A stretch of 64,000 nucleotides of DNA from Streptomyces sp. LaPpAH-108 (GTDB lineage Bacteria; Actinomycetota; Actinomycetes; Streptomycetales; Streptomycetaceae): positions 532,053 to 596,052 of the forward strand of contig NZ_KB891988.1 of NCBI RefSeq assembly GCF_000373625.1, written 5' to 3'. The position numbers and the translations under genes were made by a program. Below are positions 59,788 through 64,000 of the stretch, piece by piece. Position 1 is the first letter of the stretch, and each line of letters begins with the position of its first letter. Under the pieces are notes generated by a model. The model made no database searches and was not told the origin of the DNA. It worked only from the letters and a program-made list of their open reading frames with translations.

Positions 59788-60815
59788 ACGGCGACCTCTT
59801 CGCGGGTGTCGGAGTCGACGGGCGTGGCGTCCTGCGGGGCACTGGCGCGGTGGCCGGTGAGCGAGAGGAACACCTCGTCCAGGCTGGGGAGTTCGGTGAC
59901 GATGGAGGAGATGGTGATGCCGCGCGCGGTCACCGCGCCGACGACGGCGGTCAGCTGCTCGTCGCTGAGGATCGGCACCAGCAGCGTGTTGCTCTCGGGG
60001 TCCACGGTGGTGGTGGCGAGGCCGGTGATGCCCAGCTCGTCCAGCATCGCGGCGAGCGGGCTCAGCTGGAGCGGGTCCACCGGGCGGATGCGCAGGGTGC
60101 GTCCGCCGACGCGGGCCTTCAGCTCCTCGATCTGACCGGCGGCGACCACCTTGCCCCGGTCCACCACGGTCAGCTCGGAGGCCAGCTGCTCGGCCTCCTC
60201 CATGTACTGGGTGGTGAGCAGCACGGTCACGCCCTCGCCGACCATCGCCTTGACCTCGTCCCACACCTCGTTGCGGGTGCGGGGGTCGAGGCCGGTGGTC
60301 GGCTCGTCCAGGAACAGCACCTGCGGGCGGCCGATCATGGAAGCGGCCAGGTCCAGGCGCCGTCGCATACCGCCGGAGTATGTGGAGGCGGGGCGCTTGG
60401 CGGCCTCCGTCAGCGAGAACCGCTCAAGCAGCTCGTCGGCGCGGGCGCGGGCGTCCTTGCGGGACAGGTCGAGCAGCCGGCCGATCATGTACAGGTTCTC
60501 CCAGCCGGGCAGCTTCTCGTCCACCGAGGCGTACTGCCCGGTCAGGCCGATCACCCGGCGCAGTTGGCGGGGCTGCCGTACGACGTCGTACCCGGCGACG
60601 GTCGCCTCACCGGTGTCCGGCGTGATCAGGGTCGACAGAATCCGCACGAGGGTCGTCTTCCCGGCCCCGTTCGGCCCGAGCACCCCCATCACGGTGCCCT
60701 CCCGCACGTCCAGGTCGACCCCGTCCAGCGCCTTGGTCTCCCCGTAATGCTTCACCAGCCCCCGCACGGAAACCGCCACCCGGCGCCCGTCGGAGTTGTC
60801 TTCGATTCGCGTCAT
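59784..60815 (-). CDS. ABC transporter ATPase of a DrrA-like exporter
   Basis: The 343-residue protein has P-loop GVLGPNGAGKTTLVRILST, the Q-loop region LTGQYASVDEKL, signature TYSGGMRRRLDLAASM, Walker B VLFLDEPTTGLDPRTRNEVW and the H-loop TTQYMEEAEQLA (Q in place of the common H). The roughly 100-residue C-terminal extension (VGGRTLRIRPVDP ... SLDEVFLSLTGHRA) is the DrrA type. ATG 60815 was chosen; a GTG at 60845 adds 10 residues. Coupled to the permease. Confidence 0.92.
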   Translation of the reverse strand: MTRIEDNSDGRRVAVSVRGLVKHYGETKALDGVDLDVREGTVMGVLGPNGAGKTTLVRILSTLITPDTGEATVAGYDVVRQPRQLRRVIGLTGQYASVDEKLPGWENLYMIGRLLDLSRKDARARADELLERFSLTEAAKRPASTYSGGMRRRLDLAASMIGRPQVLFLDEPTTGLDPRTRNEVWDEVKAMVGEGVTVLLTTQYMEEAEQLASELTVVDRGKVVAAGQIEELKARVGGRTLRIRPVDPLQLSPLAAMLDELGITGLATTTVDPESNTLLVPILSDEQLTAVVGAVTARGITISSIVTELPSLDEVFLSLTGHRASAPQDATPVDSDTREEVAV

Positions 60816-60932
60816 GGGGATGACGATGCCAGCACCCACCGACAAAGCACCGACATACGGCCGACAGCGCGGCGGAGGCCGGTGTGGGCGCCTGTCGGCC
60901 CGCGCGCCGGGCCTCGCCGTGGCACTCCCGTG

Positions 60933-62255
60933 CTATTTCTCCGGGCGCCCGAGCTGGTGGACGGTCCAGCCCGCCGTTCGCCAGGGCTCGGGGTCCAGGG
61001 TGGTGCGGCAGTCGACGAGCAGGGGGTTGGCCGGTCGGCAGGCCAGGGTCCGAGGGTCGGCCTGCCGGTACTCGGCCCACTCGGTGGCCAGTACGACGAG
61101 GTCGGCGCCGTCGAGGGAACCGGCCAGGTCGTCGGTGTACTCCAGTTCCGGGTTGCGTACCATCGCCGTGGGCACAGCCTGCGGGTCGTGCACGGTGACG
61201 ATTCCGCCCGCCTGCTGGAGAGCCTGGGCCAGGGCGAGGGCGGGGGATTCGCGCACGTCGTTGGTGCCCGGCTTGAACGCGGCGCCCCACACGGTGATCC
61301 GGGCACCGCTGACCGGCCGCTCGCCCAGGGCGCGGGTGACGAGCCCGAGGGCCACGTCCGTACGCTGCTCGTTGATCACCTCCGCGGCCCGCAGGAGAGA
61401 GGCGGCGGCGTCGGCGCCGAGGGCCCGCGCGGAGGCGGTGAAGGCGCGTACGTCCTTGGGGAGGCACCCGCCGCCGTAGCCGATGCCCGGACGCATCCCC
61501 CCGCTGCCGATCCGCGGGTCGATGCCGAGGATGTCCACGATCTGGGCGACGTCGCCGCCCGCGGCCTCGCACATGTCGGCGACGGCGTTGATGTAGCTGA
61601 TCTTCAGGCCGAGGTACGTGTTCGCGGCACCCTTGGCCAGTTCGGCGGTCTGCGGGTCGGTGATGAAGATCGGCACACCGGCGTCGATGATCCCGGCGTA
61701 CACGGCGCGGATCGCCTTCTCGCCCTCCGCGGTGGTGACACCGGCGATGAGGCGGTCCGGGCGCAGGGTGTCCTCCACGGCGTGGCCCTCGCGCAGGAAC
61801 TCGGGGTTCCACACGACCTCCACGCCCTTCCCGGCCGGGGCGAGCCGCTGGGCGAGGGCGGTGACCTGCGCGGTGGTGCCCACGGAGACCGTGCTCTTGC
61901 CGACGATGGCGCACGGTCGGCCCAGATGCGGGGCGAGTCGGCGGATCGCGCCGAAGACCTGCGCGGTGTCGTACGAACGGCCGTCGGCGTCGATGGGGGT
62001 GCCGACTCCGAGGAAGTGCAGCTCGGCGAAGCCTGCGGCCTCGCTGATGTCGGTGGTGAAGCGCAGACGCCCGCTCGCGGTGTGGCGGGTGAGCAGTTCC
62101 GGCAGCCCGGTCTCGTAGATGGGGCACTCGCCGGCGTTGAGCCGGTCGACCTTGGCCTGGTCGACATCCACGCCGATCACCTCATGGCCGAGCTCGGCCA
62201 TCGCCGCCGCGTGCGGGATGCCGAGGTGTCCGCAGCCGATCACGGAAACGCGCAT
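60933..62255 (-). CDS. UDP-glucose/GDP-mannose dehydrogenase family protein
   Basis: The 440-residue enzyme has NAD loop VSVIGCGHLGIPHAAAMAEL and VDVDQAKVDRLNAGECPIYE, VVWNPEFLREGHAVEDTLRP, catalytic-domain ELAKGAANTYLGLKISYINA with K208, and the nucleophile Cys264 in GYGGGCLPKDVRAF. Members oxidise a nucleotide sugar's C6 alcohol to the acid in two NAD-dependent steps. The substrate is unknown; no glycosyltransferase is adjacent. ATG 62255 has GAGGACG. A promoter lies just upstream (62308-62335). Confidence 0.92.
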   Translation of the reverse strand: MRVSVIGCGHLGIPHAAAMAELGHEVIGVDVDQAKVDRLNAGECPIYETGLPELLTRHTASGRLRFTTDISEAAGFAELHFLGVGTPIDADGRSYDTAQVFGAIRRLAPHLGRPCAIVGKSTVSVGTTAQVTALAQRLAPAGKGVEVVWNPEFLREGHAVEDTLRPDRLIAGVTTAEGEKAIRAVYAGIIDAGVPIFITDPQTAELAKGAANTYLGLKISYINAVADMCEAAGGDVAQIVDILGIDPRIGSGGMRPGIGYGGGCLPKDVRAFTASARALGADAAASLLRAAEVINEQRTDVALGLVTRALGERPVSGARITVWGAAFKPGTNDVRESPALALAQALQQAGGIVTVHDPQAVPTAMVRNPELEYTDDLAGSLDGADLVVLATEWAEYRQADPRTLACRPANPLLVDCRTTLDPEPWRTAGWTVHQLGRPEK

Positions 62256-62307
62256 GGCAGGTCGTCCTCGTCTGGTCGGGGGCGCGCCGGATCCGGCGGG
62301 CCCCCGC

Positions 62308-62335
62308 ACGCTATCGGCTGTCACGCAGGGTTCAA
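62308..62335 (-). promoter_or_regulatory. Promoter of the UDP-sugar dehydrogenase gene
   Basis: On the minus strand TTGAAC (62335-62330) and TAGCGT (62313-62308) are separated by 16 bases, close to the vegetative consensus. The implied start of transcription is near 62301, about 46 bases before the ATG. GTTCG words recur upstream (62339-62369). Confidence 0.6.
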
Positions 62336-62369
62336 GTCGGTTCGTATACTTGTTCGTTGCGGTGTTCGA

Positions 62370-63638
62370 TCAGTGTGGGGCGTGGGCGGCCCGGGGCTGG
62401 ACCGCGAACTCCACACCGAGCCGGCGGCACAGCTCGACCAGCGTGGGAATGGCCTCGGCCCGCACGACCACGTCACCGTCCTGCGGACCCTCCAACGGAT
62501 AAGGCAGGTACTGGCCGAACTCCTCCAAGCCCTCGGTGTCCACGAAGAACACCTTCATCCCACGCTCCCGGGCACGCTTCTCGATCGACCGGCGGTCGGC
62601 GTGCAGACCGATCACCAAGAGCGCCTTGGCCTCGTCCAGGAGCGGCACGGGCGGGATCTTCTGGTCGTAGCGGCGTACGAAGCACTCGGTGAGCCCGGCT
62701 CGCGCGGCGAGCAGGTCGAAGTTGTGCTGGAGGACCGGGCCCACCATGTGTCCGGCGTCACGCAGGGCCTTCAGCGCGCGGTGCGCGGCCGTCGGTCGGG
62801 CGAGGAAGCTGATGCGGAACATCGCGACCAGTTCGTCCGCCTTCGCGGTGGCGTCGAGCAGCATCTCCCTGACCAGGGTGTCCCTCTGCGGGCTCAGCAC
62901 GAAGGGATGTGTCTCCTTCATGACGCTGTCGGTGCGCTCGGTGACCCGGTACACCTGATGCAGGAAGTGCAGCGGGGGCACCCCGGCCTCGACGCTCGTG
63001 CCGCAGCCCAGTTCGACCTGGAACGGCAGGTGGTCCTTCAGTTCGCCCAGGTCGTCCGCGTAACGCGGGTTGCCACGCCTGTCCTTGACGCGGATGCCGC
63101 CCGACAGCACGTTCCAAGGCATCTGCCGTACGACGCGCGTCACTTGGAAGTCCTCGGACAGGAAGACCACGTCCAGCGAGCGGAACCCCTCGGGGGTGTC
63201 CCGGGCGGCACGCTCGTCCTGCGGGTGAACGTCGTAGGGGGTGACGGTGACCCGCAGGTCGCCCTTGGACCACACGTCGTCGTCGGTCTGCCGCCAGCGG
63301 CCCTCGCTGAGCCAGGCCCGCACGTCACTGCGGTACGTGTCGATCTCGGCCGCCGGGGCGCGTACCGACGTGTACAGGTACAGGTCGGCGAGCACCAGAC
63401 GGGGGACGGGGAACGTGTAGTCGATGTCGAACCGGTACCGGTAGTGGACGATGCGCCGGCGCCCGTCCTCACCCTCGGCCCAGCCGGACTGCGTCGCGTT
63501 GGCCGGGTCCTGCGTCCGGCGCCAGACCCCCTCCTCGATCGCGCGGGGGCGCTCGCGTCCGGTGCCTGCGAAGTGCTCGTGCCAGGCCGCTTCCTGACTC
63601 TCGTCGAGCTGGTCGATCACGGGGTGGGGAAGGAACAT
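62370..63638 (-). CDS. Sir2-like NAD-binding protein with novel N-terminal half
   Basis: The 422-residue protein has a C-terminal half resembling Sir2: GCGTSVEAGVPPLHFLHQVY (211-230, NAD-binding 'GAGxSxxAGIP'), RPTAAHRALKALRDAGHM (281-298, 'P..aHraL..L'), LQHNFDLLAARAG (303-315, in the place of TQNID...AG) and KALLVIGLHADRRSIEKRAR (339-358). The catalytic-His/zinc-ribbon segment of deacetylases is absent, so NAD hydrolysis or ligand sensing is as likely as deacylation. The first 200 residues are a beta-rich domain I do not recognise. ATG 63638 follows GAGGAGAACG. It is divergent from the XRE gene at the window end. Confidence 0.7.
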   Translation of the reverse strand: MFLPHPVIDQLDESQEAAWHEHFAGTGRERPRAIEEGVWRRTQDPANATQSGWAEGEDGRRRIVHYRYRFDIDYTFPVPRLVLADLYLYTSVRAPAAEIDTYRSDVRAWLSEGRWRQTDDDVWSKGDLRVTVTPYDVHPQDERAARDTPEGFRSLDVVFLSEDFQVTRVVRQMPWNVLSGGIRVKDRRGNPRYADDLGELKDHLPFQVELGCGTSVEAGVPPLHFLHQVYRVTERTDSVMKETHPFVLSPQRDTLVREMLLDATAKADELVAMFRISFLARPTAAHRALKALRDAGHMVGPVLQHNFDLLAARAGLTECFVRRYDQKIPPVPLLDEAKALLVIGLHADRRSIEKRARERGMKVFFVDTEGLEEFGQYLPYPLEGPQDGDVVVRAEAIPTLVELCRRLGVEFAVQPRAAHAPH

Positions 63639-63755
63639 CTCGTTCTCCTCGGTGGGCGAGTGAGTGACACCTCTGGACGCCGTTCCTCTGGGCGCCGTTC
63701 GAGGACATCACCGGCACGACGGCCGTGGTGATCGACTGGCAGGGTGCGCAAACGC

Positions 63756-63772
63756 CTTGCAGCATCTGCAAG
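63756..63772. promoter_or_regulatory. Perfect palindrome between the Sir2-like and XRE genes
   Basis: CTTGCAG (63756-63762), CAT, CTGCAAG (63766-63772) form a perfect 7-bp dyad in the 231-bp divergent region. Probably the operator of the XRE regulator. No other gene is visible in the interval. Confidence 0.55.
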
Positions 63773-63869
63773 TTCGGGCAGTAAACCTGCGGACGGCGCA
63801 CACCCGATGCCGCCGAGTCTCTACGCTGGGTAGCCGTACGGTGTCGGGTCTTCGCGCGGGAGGAGCCGG

Positions 63870-64000
63870 ATGAACGCGGTTCGTCTCTGGGGGTCCGAAG
63901 AGGCCCGTTCCTGTGTGCGGGAGCAGGACCCCGGCGGCCTGATCCGGATCGGCCGGGTGGGACGTGGCTGGCGTCTGGAGGATCTCGGTGCCCGGATCGG
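63870..64000 (+). CDS. XRE-family regulator, N-terminal fragment cut by the window edge
   Basis: ATG 63870 follows GGGAGGAG. The 43 visible residues, ending GGLIRIGRVGRGWRLEDLGA plus RIG, read as the start of a helix-turn-helix ('...R..rgwtl.dLg..iG') of an XRE regulator. The frame is open at base 64000. It is divergent from the Sir2-like gene, the same layout as the other two XRE regulators in the window. Confidence 0.7.
   Translation, partial: MNAVRLWGSEEARSCVREQDPGGLIRIGRVGRGWRLEDLGARI

Noticed and set aside
59850..63731. 1293-codon plus-strand frame
   Set aside because: It runs antisense to the ABC ATPase, UDP-sugar dehydrogenase and Sir2-like genes, all of which have clear motifs. High G+C keeps antisense frames open.

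Overview
The window looks like a Streptomyces chromosome. Coding DNA has very high G+C with strong third-position bias, GTG starts are common, genes overlap by 4 bp (ATGA/GTGA), and the families are typical of the genus: XRE/TPR regulators, an AfsR/SARP-type regulator, DrrAB-type ABC transporter, EfeOBU iron uptake and a bifunctional RNase H/CobC phosphatase. A class A RNase P RNA lies at about 33319-33732. No rRNA operon, tRNA, CRISPR array, transposase or integrase was recognised.

Layout. (1) 1-7215: an accessory biosynthetic-looking island. On the minus strand are an RpiB-like isomerase, a TIM-barrel sugar isomerase/epimerase, a DegT aminotransferase, a metallophosphoesterase and a radical SAM enzyme cut by the window edge. 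Divergent from them are an XRE/TPR regulator and a GNAT acetyltransferase. (2) 7302-8716: a DUF1275 membrane protein and a secreted transglycosylase. (3) 9082-15126: a cobalamin-riboswitch-controlled operon coding for a secreted alpha/alpha-toroid protein, a small secreted beta-type protein, and the T, A-A and S components of an ECF transporter. (4) 15316-18544: glycosyltransferase, methyltransferase and a second toroid protein, overlapping head to tail. (5) 18567-33229: mostly conserved genes, including an amidase, a methyltransferase, an MFS exporter with a C-terminal appendix, a two-component system, Nif3, a zinc-ribbon protein, RNase H/CobC with a locally triplicated 5' end, KDPG aldolase and YaaA. 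(6) 33319-45588: rnpB, CutA, DoxX, a D,D-carboxypeptidase, an MFS pump, a serine hydrolase, an Rsm22-type methyltransferase, a primase-like protein, a lipoprotein and efeOBU behind an iron box. (7) 45802-51657: PhzF-like protein, then a probable RiPP locus (43-residue peptide 1 bp ahead of a frameshifted PIMT-like O-methyltransferase, with small accessory genes), a divergent XRE/TPR regulator, a SLOG protein and a 2'-5' RNA ligase-like protein. (8) 51663-60815: methionine aminopeptidase, F420 reductase, site-2 protease, a large AfsR-like regulator and a DrrAB-type exporter. (9) 60933-64000: a UDP-sugar dehydrogenase, a Sir2-like protein and the start of another XRE regulator.

The most interesting points are two. 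The first is the B12-riboswitch operon, which looks like a bacterial 'split transcobalamin' feeding an ECF transporter. The second is the peptide/PIMT pair at 46643-47946: the peptide carries two Asp-Gly sites, which would suit an aspartimide-forming (imiditide-like) RiPP pathway. Also notable are a 100-bp tandem duplication of the start of the RNase H gene, the sugar/aminotransfer island at the left edge, and the Sir2-like gene at the right edge. All family assignments come from reading motifs by eye; no database search was run.
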